Shown here one piece after another: positions 33,688-44,070 of a DNA stretch of 64,000 bases. This DNA is from Dipteris shenzhenensis. Its lineage: Eukaryota; Polypodiophyta; Polypodiopsida; Gleicheniales. Numbering within the stretch: the first letter of the stretch is position 1; the number at the start of each line of letters is the position of its first letter. Location of the stretch: assembly GCA_047967505.1 (NCBI GenBank), contig CM106539.1; one strand, given 5' to 3'. Made by a program: the position numbers and the translations under genes. Below the pieces are notes generated by a model, which was not told where the DNA came from, searched no databases, and saw only the letters and a program-made list of their open reading frames with translations.

Positions 33688-35340
33688 TGCTCATGCTTAT
33701 GCTTATGCATGAGCATAAGAGAAGTAGACATATGCTCATGCATAAGCATGAGCATATGTCTCATCTTTTCCCCCTCTTTTCCTCTTTCATGCTCATGTTC
33801 TTATGCTCATGCATAAGCATAAGCATGAGCATATGTCTCTGTCTCTTATGCTTATGCATAAGAGGAGATGTCTCCGTCTCTTATGCTTATGCTTATACTT
33901 ATGCTAATGCATAAGAATCCTCTTATGCATAAGCATAAACATGAGCATAAGAGAAGGAGATATATGCTCATGCTTATGCTTATGCATGAGCATAAGAGAA
34001 GTAGACATATGCTCATGCATAAGCATGAGCATATGTCTCTTTTTTCCTCTTTCCTTTTCGTCTTCTCCTCTCCTTTTCCCTCTTCTCTCTTTTTTTCCTC
34101 TTTCTCCTTTCCCTCTTCTTCTCTCTTTCCCTCTTTCCTCTTTTCCAATCTCTCTTTTCCTCTTTCTCCTTTCCCTCTTCTCTCTTTCACTCTTTCCTCT
34201 TTTCCAATCTCTCTTTCCTCTTTTCCAATCTCGCTTTCCTCTTTCCTTTTCCTCTTCTTCTCTCTTTTTCCCTCTTCTTCTCTCTTTTTTTCCTCTTTCT
34301 CCTTTCCCTCTTCTTCTCTCTTCTCCTCTTTTCCCCCTCTTTTTCCCTCTTTCATGCTCATGTTCTTATGCTCATGCATAAGCATAAGTTAAGCATGAGC
34401 ATATGTCTCTGTCTCTTATGCTTATGCATAAGACTCCTCTTATGCATAAGCATAAGCATGAGCATAAGAGAAGGAGATATATGCTCATGCTTATGCTTCT
34501 TTCCCTCTTCTTCTCTTTTCCAATCTCTCTTTTCCCTCTTTCCTTTCCCTCTTCTTCTCTCTTCTCCTCTTTTCCCCTCTTTTTTTCCTCTTTCTCCTTT
34601 CCCTCTTCTTCTCTCGTCTCCTCTTTTCCCCTCTCCTTTCCCTCTTTCATGCTCATGTTCTTATGTTCATGCATAAGCATAAGCATGAGCATAAGATAAG
34701 AAGACATATGCTCATGCTTATGCTTAAGCATGAGCATAAGAGAAGTAGACATATGCTCCTCTTTTCCCTCCTCTTCTCCTCTTTTCCCTCTTTTCTTCTT
34801 CCTCTTCTTTCTCTCTTCTTTCTCTCTTCTTCCTCTTCTCTCCCTCTTCTTCCTCTTCTTTCCCCCTTTTCTTTCCCTCTTCTTCCTCTTCTCGTCCACT
34901 TCCTCTTTTCCCTCTTCTTCCTCTTCTCCTCCACTTTCTCTTTTCCCTATTCTCTCCCTCTTCTTCAAATTCCTCTTCCTCTTCTTCCTCCTTCTCTCCC
35001 TCTTCTTCCTCTTCCTTTCCCTCTTTCCTTTCCCTTCTCTTTCCCCCTTCTCTTATTCTCTCTTTCCCGCTTCTCTTATTCTCTCTTCTTTCTCTCTTCT
35101 TCCTCTTCTCTCCCTCTTCTTCCTCTTCTTTCCCTCTTTCCTTTCCCTCTTCTTCCTCTTCTCGTCCACTTCCTCTTTTCCCTCTTCTTCCTCTTCTTTT
35201 CCTCTTTCCTTTCCCTCTTCTTCCTCTTCTCCTCCACTTTCTCTTTTCCCTCTTCTCTCCCTCTTCTTCAGATTCCTCTTCCTCTTCTTCCTCTTCCTCT
35301 TCCTCTTCTTCCTCTTCTCTCCCTCTTTGCCTATGCCTAT
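33688..35340. repeat. Palindromic ATGCTCATGCTTATGC arrays alternating with polypyrimidine tracts
   Basis: Clusters such as ATGCTCATGCATAAGCATGA at 33687-34035, 34355-34495 and 34645-34760 can fold on themselves. They alternate with long CTTTCC/CTTCCT tracts (34034-34350, 34500-34650, 34755-35330). Long apparent frames on both strands (MLMLMHEHK, SSFPLL types) are repeat artefacts. Confidence 0.9.
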
Positions 35341-35398
35341 GCCTATGCTTATGTTTGTTTTTTTGTTTTTTGTTTTCGTGTTTGTGTCTATGTTAGAC

Positions 35399-36480
35399 AT
35401 GGGATCACGTCGCTCATCCGACGAGTATAGATAGCCTCGCAGGAGGAGAGCTCATGATCTATATGCTCCAGAGGACTTTGATTCCTCTCAGGCGACTACC
35501 CCGAGGACTCGACTCCTCTCGGACCTAGCACTATGACTACCCCTGGTCCGACTCCTCTTCCACGTAGCACTGCAACTACCCCTTGGGGAACTCCTTTGCT
35601 AGCTACGCATGGCTTTGTCGAGAGTCCCGACGAGTTTGTAGCACAGATGAGTGATGAGGAGGTAGCGAGATTCTTCTCTCTGCTATCTCAGAGGACCTCA
35701 GCGATTCCCTCCCCTACACCGATGGCTGGACATACTTCCCAGCCGTCCCCTCGTGTCCCTTCGACCGAGGGGTCATCACCTACACGTGCCTCTCATAAGG
35801 GAAGGAAGAGTAGGAAGGGCAGCTTATGTTGTGCTGACTCGGGAGATGTGGACGAGTCAGCACACTATCCTACAAGTCTCCACTTGGTCCGGAGACACAG
35901 TATCAGTCAGGTCCCTTGCCCTCTCCTACTCCCACTGCTACTCCTCGTTCCAGAAGCACTCGCACAGCTTCCACTCCTTCTGACTCTACTACCATCAGTC
36001 CTCCTTACTCATCAGGGGATCTCTCCTATCAAATCACAGCTGCCGGAGAGATAATAGAAGATAGAAAGGGCAAAGCAGTGATGGCCACCATGAGGCGGTT
36101 GATGAGCCATCACTTCAAGAGCGGCATTTCTAGCGATTGGTGGTATCAAGATGACCAAAAGAAGCAGGCGGTCATCGATGAATTAAAACAAAAATACCCA
36201 AACCTGCCAAATTGGGAGTTTAATGAGGATTATATGCGAGAGCACATGGGTTTGGTCTTGAAGCATCGTAGATCAACCTTGCGTACTTCCATCACAAAGG
36301 GGTTGGCTAAACCTAGCTAGGCAGACAAAGCTGATTGGAAGTTCTTCAAGAAGCACAATAGGGACAATCCCGAATTGTTCGAGGGTCAAAGGAGGGCTGC
36401 GAAGAGATGGCTGGACATCGTAGGTACTTCACACTTTGGTGCAGGCGGACGGTTGGCGTTCGAGGAAATCGTGGTAAGTC
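35399..36480 (+). pseudogene. CACTA TNP1-like (Transposase_24-type) gene, element L
   Basis: ATG at 35399 gives MGSRRSSDEYR, then TAG at 35432-35434. The register continues through LYAPEDFDSS. Other frames carry a Ser/Pro/Thr-rich region (35533-35900), then after a frame change GKAVMATMRRLMSHHFKSGI, WWYQDDQKKQAVIDELKQKY, KHRRSTLRTSITKGL, TAG at 36318-36320, and WKFFKKHNRDNPELFEGQRR, ending FGAGGRLAFEEIV at a GTAAGT donor (about 36474). The order of Ser/Pro-rich N-terminus and the KHRRSTLR...RR helical domain fits the second, DNA-binding protein of plant CACTA elements. The 3' part is cut off by the LTR element at 36529. Confidence 0.65.
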
Positions 36481-36528
36481 TACTTCTTCTCATTTAATGT
36501 ATTGTTCTATTTGTTTTACTACATATTA

Positions 36529-36853
36529 TGTTGAGAGTTGTGGTGCCATGAACACATGTAGAGAAAAGGTATGAGCAAAGGGCAAGCTGCCACATGGCAT
36601 GGAGGAGATATCCCACATATGAGCAACCAAATGGATGTAAGTACCCTCAATTATAAAAGGGAGGTTCATTTGAAGTAATATAAATCAAGCACTTTGCACT
36701 ATCTCAAGATTCTCTTTATGAGTCCAAGCTAATCTATCTTGGAACCTAATTGACTTGAGCTACATGTCATGAGCACTCTCTTCATCATGTCTCCACATAG
36801 GTTCCATCCACCTTAGAGTGCTCCATAGATCCTCAGGCACACATGTTTTGTCA
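36529..36853 (+). repeat. LTR of a non-coding LTR element (family X), plus strand
   Basis: It starts TGTTGAGAGTTGTGGTGCCA and ends TTTTGTCA before TGGTATCAGAGC. Its 325 bases match the inverted LTR at 40336-40660 almost throughout. Confidence 0.85.
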
Positions 36854-36866
36854 TGGTATCAGAGCT
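36854..36866 (+). promoter_or_regulatory. Primer-binding site of family X element
   Basis: TGGTATCAGAGCT directly follows the LTR; initiator-tRNA-Met type. Confidence 0.8.
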
Positions 36867-39380
36867 TAGGTCTAGTCTCTTGGATTAGATGTAGATTTCT
36901 TGATTGAGAGCTTCTCGAGTGTTCTTGTGAGAGTTCACTTCTGTAGAGAATTTTTTGTTCATTGTAAGAAAATTTCCATCCATTCCATTCATCTCTATGA
37001 CATAGAGAGATCTTGCTTCTTTATTGTGAGTGAGTTGCTCATTCTTCCAAAGAGATAGATAGACTGAAAGATTTGTGAAATAGAGTAACGGATAGATCTA
37101 AGTTTGAGAGAGCTCACAGAAAGATCAGTTTTTTGAGAGAGAGAGAGGATTCGAGAGTTTATTTTGGCTGCAAGCTCCATCAACGCCTTGCACACGGCCT
37201 TTCCTAGCGGCTTCTAGAACCATCAACTGAGGTTGGAGTGGCTCAATGACTCTTCCCTGCAGTAAGAAGCCTCGCCAATGAAAGAGGTCCTCTTGCAAGG
37301 CTCCATGATAGCTCCAGGCCCCTATCTACAAGAATCCTTGACCAACAGCAGCGCGTCCAGCTCCTCGACTCTACAATGGATGAGCTCCATCAATTGTGCC
37401 CAGCAACTAAGCTCTCCCTACACAACCTTGCTACTCCAGCATACGCTAGCTCCATGGCAGACGCCATGCACAGCGCAATTTCCTCACGGGCGACCTCTTA
37501 AGGTGCATCACAGTTTAGAGACGAGGCTTCATCTACAAGAGCGCTCTACCCAAGCTTTGCAACAGCAGCCAGGCAAGGCCACAACAGCCCTACGAAATCC
37601 TTGCTATGTAGCGCCAAGTTCTCCAAGCAACGCCTCAGCCACCTAATATGTCCTTGCGAGCTCCAACGCAGCAGTGTCTACCAAAAGCACAACACCCATG
37701 AGCCACAACTTTTGCTTTTCCGCAGTCAGATCTAGACGACGAGCAATGACCTACAATGAAAGCTCCACAGAGCTCCAATATCTACAGCTGCCAAGATGAA
37801 CTTCTTGCGAATGCCTCTCCAACGAGCCATCTTCATCGTCGCCACCGCATCGCCGTCGTCGCTGCAAATTCTCTGCAGCCTCAAAGTTTGTCTAAGGTGT
37901 AACCTTAAGACATGTGGCAGATAATAACTAACCAAGGTTAGTTAGAAACATGGTTGAGTTTGTGGTCACACTAGGGCTAGCTCACCCTTGGTCAAATGGG
38001 TAACCATGGTTAAAGTTAGGGCTAGTTAAGCCACATCAGCATGCACAGTCAGCAGTGCCTTCTAAGCACACAGTCTCTTGCTAAGCACAATATGGAATTC
38101 AGCATATGAATCCCTGTGCCACATCATCAAGGCCCCTTCTTCTTCAAAGAATCTTCAACAAGCCGTAACTCTCTATCTAGGAAGAATCTGCACATGCTCC
38201 AAGAAGAAAAAGTGATCGTCTTTTTGAGCTCTACGTGTCTATCAAGTCAGAATCATTGTTAGCAATTAGATACTGCCATTGAAGCAAAATAAAGCTCATG
38301 ATAAGACCTTTGCAACAAATGAAAAAGCAACGCATGAATGCAGAGAGCATGCCAAAAGCACAAGTGCATGAGATGACCATAGCAGAAAGCATCAAGGCAC
38401 ATGGAAGTACAAAGCATCATGCATGAAGCTACACCAAGTGAAGAAGACAACGACATCATTCATTTAGCATGCATCACAAGGAATATTTGTTCCATGCAAG
38501 CACATATATGTTGTTTACCTTCATATCTTGGGATAGAACATGGATTGCATGGCAATTCACCAACCCCGACTCACTGCTATGGAGATCTTCCAATTGCTAA
38601 CTTCTCCTAGAGTCTACATCAGCCATAAAACAATGTAGGTTCAAGATAAATTTCGGACCCATATTTCAAGTGACATGTAGGATTTGTTTTGCACATGTTA
38701 TAGTCAAGTAGGAGTCATCAGATTCCCTTCATATTTATTTTTGGCATAACCTCGGCATAACATTCATATAACCTAAACAATTTTGAATTCCGCTTTGTAG
38801 TTGTCAATTGAATCAATAATGTGACCTGCATCTCTCTTTTGGCCTCTATTAGATTCAATTTAGAGTGGTATCCCTTTGAAATATATTAAATGACATACAT
38901 GTGATGAAGCCTTCATAAAGTTTGCCAAGTCATGGATTTGAATAGTCACTTATGAAGTTGAACTTCTTCAGCACCTTGTGTCTTCTAGAACATGTTTTTT
39001 TTTCAATACCTTGTCATTAAATACATCTGAAAGGGATACTTAGATTAAATTTACCATTTCTATTTGGAGAGTTTTTTATTGCGAGTTTGTGAGTTCTCTG
39101 TTAGTTGTTTATGTTTTTCCATTTAAGCGGGCTTTTTTTGTTTATGTTTGCAAGTTCTTTATTGGTTGTTGATGTTTATCATTTAAGGGGGATTATATTT
39201 TATACCCACTAGGTGGGATTCTATTTGACGAGTTTTTTTCCTAGCGAGCAAAACAGACTAATCCCCCTTCCTATCCTAGAACTATAAAATATAAAAAACT
39301 ATAATATATTTTTCAATTGGATTCTTTATGTTCTTAGGAGCAAAAAAGCTCACAAACTCACTAGGAAAAAACTCACCAAA
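36867..39380 (+). other. Internal region of family X element and unassigned DNA
   Basis: No gag or pol motif can be read in any frame. Part of it, perhaps to about 38640, may be the non-coding interior of a large retrotransposon derivative. The rest up to the CACTA terminus at 39381 is AT-rich and unassigned. No second plus-strand LTR was found. Confidence 0.4.
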
Positions 39381-39449
39381 CACTACAAGGCATAGGCCCC
39401 TTTTTGACGAAAATACCGACACTTTTTACATTAAATTTTTTTTTTCACG

Positions 39450-39595
39450 AGCACAAACGTCGCTATAAAAGTCGCTAAAAGCGTTGGAAAAGAACCGTCG
39501 CTATATAGCGACGATGCTAAATGTCGCTATATAGTGACACTGTTAATCGTCGCTATATAGCGACACTGGTAAACGTCGCTATATAGCGATGATTA
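39450..39595. repeat. Subterminal GTCGCTATATAGCGAC array, TNP1 side, element R
   Basis: Four copies of CGTCGCTATATAGCGA variants plus degenerate forms directly inside the CACTACAAGG terminus. Confidence 0.85.
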
Positions 39596-39605
39596 ATAGA
39601 ACTTT

Positions 39606-39673
39606 AAAAAAAGGATTAGTGGGGCTAAATAGGGCTTGCTATGGCCCTATTTAGCCCCACTAATCCTTTTTTT
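39606..39673. repeat. Perfect 30-bp hairpin with 8-base loop
   Basis: Arm 39606-39635 contains GGATTAGTGGGGCTAAATAG; arm 39644-39673 is its exact reverse complement; the loop is TTGCTATG. It follows the subterminal array and precedes the 3' end of the TNP1-like gene on the minus strand. Confidence 0.95.
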
Positions 39674-39894
39674 TTTTTGGTAATTACAAAATAAAGTTTT
39701 TTTATAACAAAATTTCCCTTGCGAAAAGGGTGATACAAAATCGCTCAAATGAAATGATCGAGCAACAAAAGCATATACATGTCGAACATATACAACATTG
39801 TTTGTTACAAAATTAGCCTTTTGAAAGGGCGATACAAAATTGCTCAAATGAGCGGATATACAAAATGAAATACAGGGCGAAGAAAATGAAAACT

Positions 39895-40320
39895 GCTACT
39901 ACCACCACTACTACTACTACTCATCCGAATCCAAATCATCCTCGTCTTGTTGGCCTGTTACTTGGTCCTCGTGAGCTGCGCCTTCTCCCTGATCCTCGTC
40001 ACGTGCGTCTGATCCCTAACCCTGGTGATCGCTCACCTCCGATGATGGGACGCTTGAGCTTTGACCCTAAGAGTGAACCATATAAATCAAAAATTAGATT
40101 GGAACTTAAAGAATAAAACAATTTAAAAAGTGAGATTACAAGTAGGAGTAGACTTATACCGTGCGAGCAGCCACCTCAGCTCAATCGACCGTCGCTCCCA
40201 TTGCCTCTTGCTCAATAAACCACGGCTTTGTTCCTATGCAAAATGCGCATCGCATCTCTGCATCTGGAACGACCCATCGCAGCTTGCTATGGATCCAATT
40301 TACGAGAGTTAGAGTTAGCT
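39895..40320 (-). pseudogene. TNP1-like C-terminal remnant, element R
   Basis: On the minus strand a Gln/Trp/Arg-rich segment (LSKRQWERRSIELRWLLAR) ends at a GTATAAG donor near 40158. It is followed by an acidic tail near 40030-39910 (DARDEDQGEGAAHEDQ and DEDDLDSDE, then TAG). Position and composition fit the end of a CACTA TNP1-type protein. In-frame stops are present. The upstream part is displaced by the LTR inserted at 40336. Confidence 0.45.
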
Positions 40321-40335
40321 AAAGTGCATGTAATA

Positions 40336-40660
40336 TGACAAAACATGTGTGCCTCAGGATCTATGGAGCACTCTAAGGTGGATGGAACCTATGTGGAGAC
40401 ATGATGAAGAGAGTGCTCATGACATGTAGCTCAAGTCAATTAGGTTCCAATATAGATTAGCTTGGACTCATAAAGAGAATCTTGAGATAGTGCAAAGTGC
40501 TTGATTTATATTACTTCAAATGAACCTCCCTTTTATAGGTGAGGGTACTTACATCCATTTGCTTGCTCACATGTGGGATATCTCCTCCATGCCATGTGGC
40601 AGCTTGCCCTTTGCTCATACCTTTGCTCTACATGTGCTCATGGCACCACAACTCTCAACA
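40336..40660 (-). repeat. LTR of family X element, minus strand
   Basis: It is 325 bases, inverted relative to 36529-36853. On the minus strand it is preceded by the polypurine tract ACCAAGGGGAGG, so it is a 3' LTR whose interior lies at higher coordinates. Confidence 0.85.
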
Positions 40661-40815
40661 CCTCCCCTTGGTGCCATGATCCTTTGGCTACTACAAGGTG
40701 GTTAGATGTGAGTTACATTCCATCACCTCCCCTTAGTGCATGCATTGCTACTTAAGGTGGTAAAGTGTGGTTTACATGTCAATACCTCCCCTGGGTGCTT
40801 TCATAGCTACTCTCA
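40661..40815 (-). repeat. Three polypurine-tract-like repeats
   Basis: On the minus strand GGGGAGG-containing words occur three times at 55-65-base spacing (CACCAAGGGGAGGTG, CACTAAGGGGAGGTG, CACCCAGGGGAGGTA), each preceded by a CCACCT...TAG segment. Only the last is directly followed by the LTR. Confidence 0.8.
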
Positions 40816-40831
40816 GGTGGTCAGGTTTGAT

Positions 40832-43800
40832 TTACAAAATATATGGGCAAGGTTGGCAAGGTTTTGGTTTCTCAATACATTCCATTGATGTCACCTTTTG
40901 GCTCATGGAACAAAGAAACCCAGATCTTTGTAGCTTCCTTACTTCTACACTTGTCAAACATACTCCTACTTGCAGTGGCCACTTTTTAGGAGCTATTGGC
41001 GCTCCAATAATCTTGTTGCTTGGAATCCATGAATGTGTCACATCATCCCCACAAAACCAAAAAAATTGCACTCGTTGACCATGGGCATGGTTCATTCTTC
41101 CCTTGAAACTAGGTGCTGGATTTTCTTGCAAGCTATTCTCATTAATCAATTTTCTGCATTTGCGACTGACACTTGAAAGCCATGCTTGACAACGCACCTT
41201 GCTTCCTCGCTCTGCCCTACAAATCACCCAGAAAACATCATGAACATCATCTTCATGCATCTGCATGTGCAGATCATTAGCTTGATTTGTACTCTCAAAA
41301 TTGGGTGTTGATGGTGGCATGCCCAACTTGTCTTCAAATTCAAAATCTCTTCTAGTGGATGCTTGGAAGGTTCTCCGTGCATGCACCACGTACTCAAAGT
41401 CATGGCAATGAGAGTCATCAATGCCCAAGGCCTTGCCCAACCTTTTCTTTTGTCTCAGAGTCTCCACATCTCCCACGAGGTGTGGATCATCTGCTTCTAT
41501 CCTAGCAGCATTCACTGCAGAATTTGTAACTTTCACTGCCTGCTGAGGGCTAATGTAACTTAATCTTCTATCGCCTATTCGTTGAAGCAAGTTCTCCAAC
41601 GAAGGACCAGATCCAATATGCAATCCTTGGACATTTTGTTCACACCTTGCTATCTGCAACAATGCAGATGCCAAGTCCCCAACACAAGCATCATACAATG
41701 AGATTTGTCTTATGTATCCTTCAGATGCCAACCAACTTCCATGTTTTGACTCTGCTAGATTTGTTCGAGGAGTATTGGCCAGAGCTTCGGTGTCCATTAT
41801 CTGATCCAAAGTAACGAATTAATTTTATACACAATAAACTTAGCATCAAGTGCAATGAAGGCAAAGTTCATCATATAGTTAACTCAAAACACTTACTTGT
41901 ACCATGAAGTTACCCCAATGAGCTATCCTATCCTCCCACCATGACATTCATTGATTCAAGAATGGAATGTCACTTGAACTCACATGGTTATTTCTCCACC
42001 AGGTTCTAATGATTTGGGATTGCTCTTGTGCAATTTCCCTTGTTTGTGCATCCCTCCATGCTCGGCATAGCTGCAAGTGGGTTTCTCTCAATCTTTGATA
42101 CACATATTTATTGGTGATTCTCTAGAGTCCTTGTTCCCAATGGAAAATTCATGATCTCTCTTGTGCCTCCATGACATTCTCAGGCCATCATTGTAGACAG
42201 TGCGAATTGCTCTCCAATTTGCTTGTGCCTCATTAGCCATAAACCCAAAGAATTTGGGCTCAGCAAATCCACATTTTCTTACAACATCATTTAACATTCT
42301 CCAAAATTGAACATGAGCCTCTGTGTCCTCTTTCTTAAACTCGCAGGTGGCAATTGTCAAAAGTTCTCTCACATTGCAATTCAAAGATCTCATTCTTTCA
42401 CTAACAAATTTAATTCTAATTATATCACAATAATACATAACAAAAAAAGGGATCTACCTTGGATCATAAACATGAGCTGCCATTGTTGTCTAACCATGCA
42501 CTCTGCGAACATGGTCAAAATGCACCCAAGCCTTTTCAAGATCACTACCATGTTGCATCCTATTGACAAGATCAAATCCCGAACCTCTACCCTTACAACA
42601 CATTTTCATCACATAGCAAGACCGGGACTTAACCAAAGATTGACCAGGAAACAGACACCCTTGGAAAAAATCATATCTAACATGTTCCTTCAAGTAAATG
42701 ATACAATCTAATGAATCCTGTCGTGGTTGCAATGTAACTAGTGCCGCATGAATCCATCTCCGAAACCTAACAACAATTATGGCATGTGCAAATGTTAGCA
42801 ATTTCGGGCTTTAGCAAACTACAAAATTATTCCAAAATGTACACTCAATGTACACCAAACAAGCTCCAAACTAACCTCCTTTGATTTGTGTAACCTTGGA
42901 GCTGGCGCAGGAGGTTCTCCCACATATCCACTCACTATGCAATTGACACATCAAGAACCTTGTTCATGGACAAGAGATGATAAAAAATTATTTCCTTTGC
43001 CAATTCCTTTTTCAACTTTTCTTGCTCCAATATTTTTCATCTCCAATACTTTCTCTTGTACAAGTTTTCGTGTATTTGCTACTTGACACCTACTTTCAAT
43101 AGGAGAAACATCATGATCATGGTAACCAACATGTATTGCCAATCTTGTGTATCCAACATCTTTTGGCTCATAGTATTATATTTTTGCAAAGCATTGAGAG
43201 CGACAAAATGGCTGTTCTTCTCAATGTAAACATTCAAGAGTACCATTCTGAGCACCAAGGTCTCCTATGTCTAGAACATTTATGATTCGACCTCTCCACT
43301 CTCGACTATTTGGTCTATTATGTCTTAGAAGGAAACCACATAATGGGTTTGTGCATTCAAATGAGCCCCCACAATGACTGACCCTGATCTTAGCAATTTT
43401 TGACAAAGATGGAATAGAAGTGGGATTTGTTCTTGACCACTTGTGTGGATCATATGCCTATTGCATTCCATCCATTCCGCTCACATTTGCATCCACTGGA
43501 GGCAACTCAAAAACAATATTCCCATTATAATAAGAAGGTACATCGTGTACCTGATGATGCTCATCAGCACGCTCTATGAATTTTGCAATAATGGACTTTG
43601 GTGCAAGTCACATAACCTTCTCTCTCAAGCTAGATTTTTGAACAAAGGAGGTGCCCTTCCCTTTCACGTCCACATGTTGCTTCGAAATTGCCGGTATAGT
43701 CAGCTGGGAGAAATTCCAACAAGAGGACATGTCCTTCAAATCTTTTGGAGATGAAAAATGGCTCCCAATCTCTCCTTCCATTGTACCAATGCTTCCATTA

Positions 43801-44070
43801 GCACCCACAGTCAAGATCTCCACAAACATACCATAATCCACATCAAGGTCATACACCATAGTTCCATCAATAAGCAGCAGAACTGGAACTCTTCTATCCT
43901 CTGTGCAATTTTGTCCCTCTATAATCATTTAGAATAGGTGGAACCTGCCCTTTTGCAAATTGAAGTTCTGGAAAATCCTTTGTTCTGAGATTCTACAATG
44001 ACCAGAATGCACCTTCACCTACAATCTTTCTTCATGATTTTTGGAGAAGAATGTCATATACTTGGAAGCC
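40832..44070 (-). pseudogene. Mutator-like (MULE) transposase-type gene, decayed, with introns
   Basis: Minus-strand pieces in order: DGTMVYDLDVDYGMFVEI (about 43850); a zinc-finger-like segment RVSHCGGSFECTNPLCGFLL with CLHCEKNSH (43390-43200); KLVQEKVLEMKN (43070); QDSLDCIIYLKEHVRYDFF and MCCKGRGSGFDLVNRMQHGS, EKAWVHFDHVRRVHG (42730-42490); HVYDPR; REL...EAHVQFWRMLNDVVRKCGF, PKFFGFMANEAQANWRAIRT (42380-42200); and ISLYDACVGDLASALLQIAR with the C-terminal domain (41809-40832). From memory this matches a large family of MULE-type proteins in land plants. The likely catalytic part is YFDHV/WVHFDHV and GFMAN, where I recall Asp in relatives. Stops and frame changes occur throughout. It lies directly upstream, on the same strand, of the family X 3' LTR. 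Confidence 0.5.

Larger units (their letters stand above)
21670..36528 (-). mobile_element. CACTA element L (TNP2-side end at 21670), interrupted
   Basis: It begins CACTACTACACACGGATCC with palindromic subterminal repeats, followed by a TNP2 gene on the minus strand, a central repeat cluster (27064-27150) and a TNP1-like gene on the plus strand (35399-36480). The far terminus was not found; the sequence is cut by an LTR element at 36529. It carries a MITE (27390-27636) and copia copy 2 (28256-33687). Element R at 39381-53518 has the same plan in mirror image. Confidence 0.7.

Noticed and set aside
33852-35434. Long frames with MLMLMHEHK or SSFPLL patterns on both strands
   Set aside because: Products of palindromic and pyrimidine repeats; no protein-like composition.
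36561-36637. Apparent TNP1 exon (RKGMSKGQAATWHGGDIP) spliced onto the 36480 donor
   Set aside because: The same sequence is part of the 325-bp LTR, present again in inverted form at 40336-40660, so it belongs to the LTR and not to the CACTA gene.
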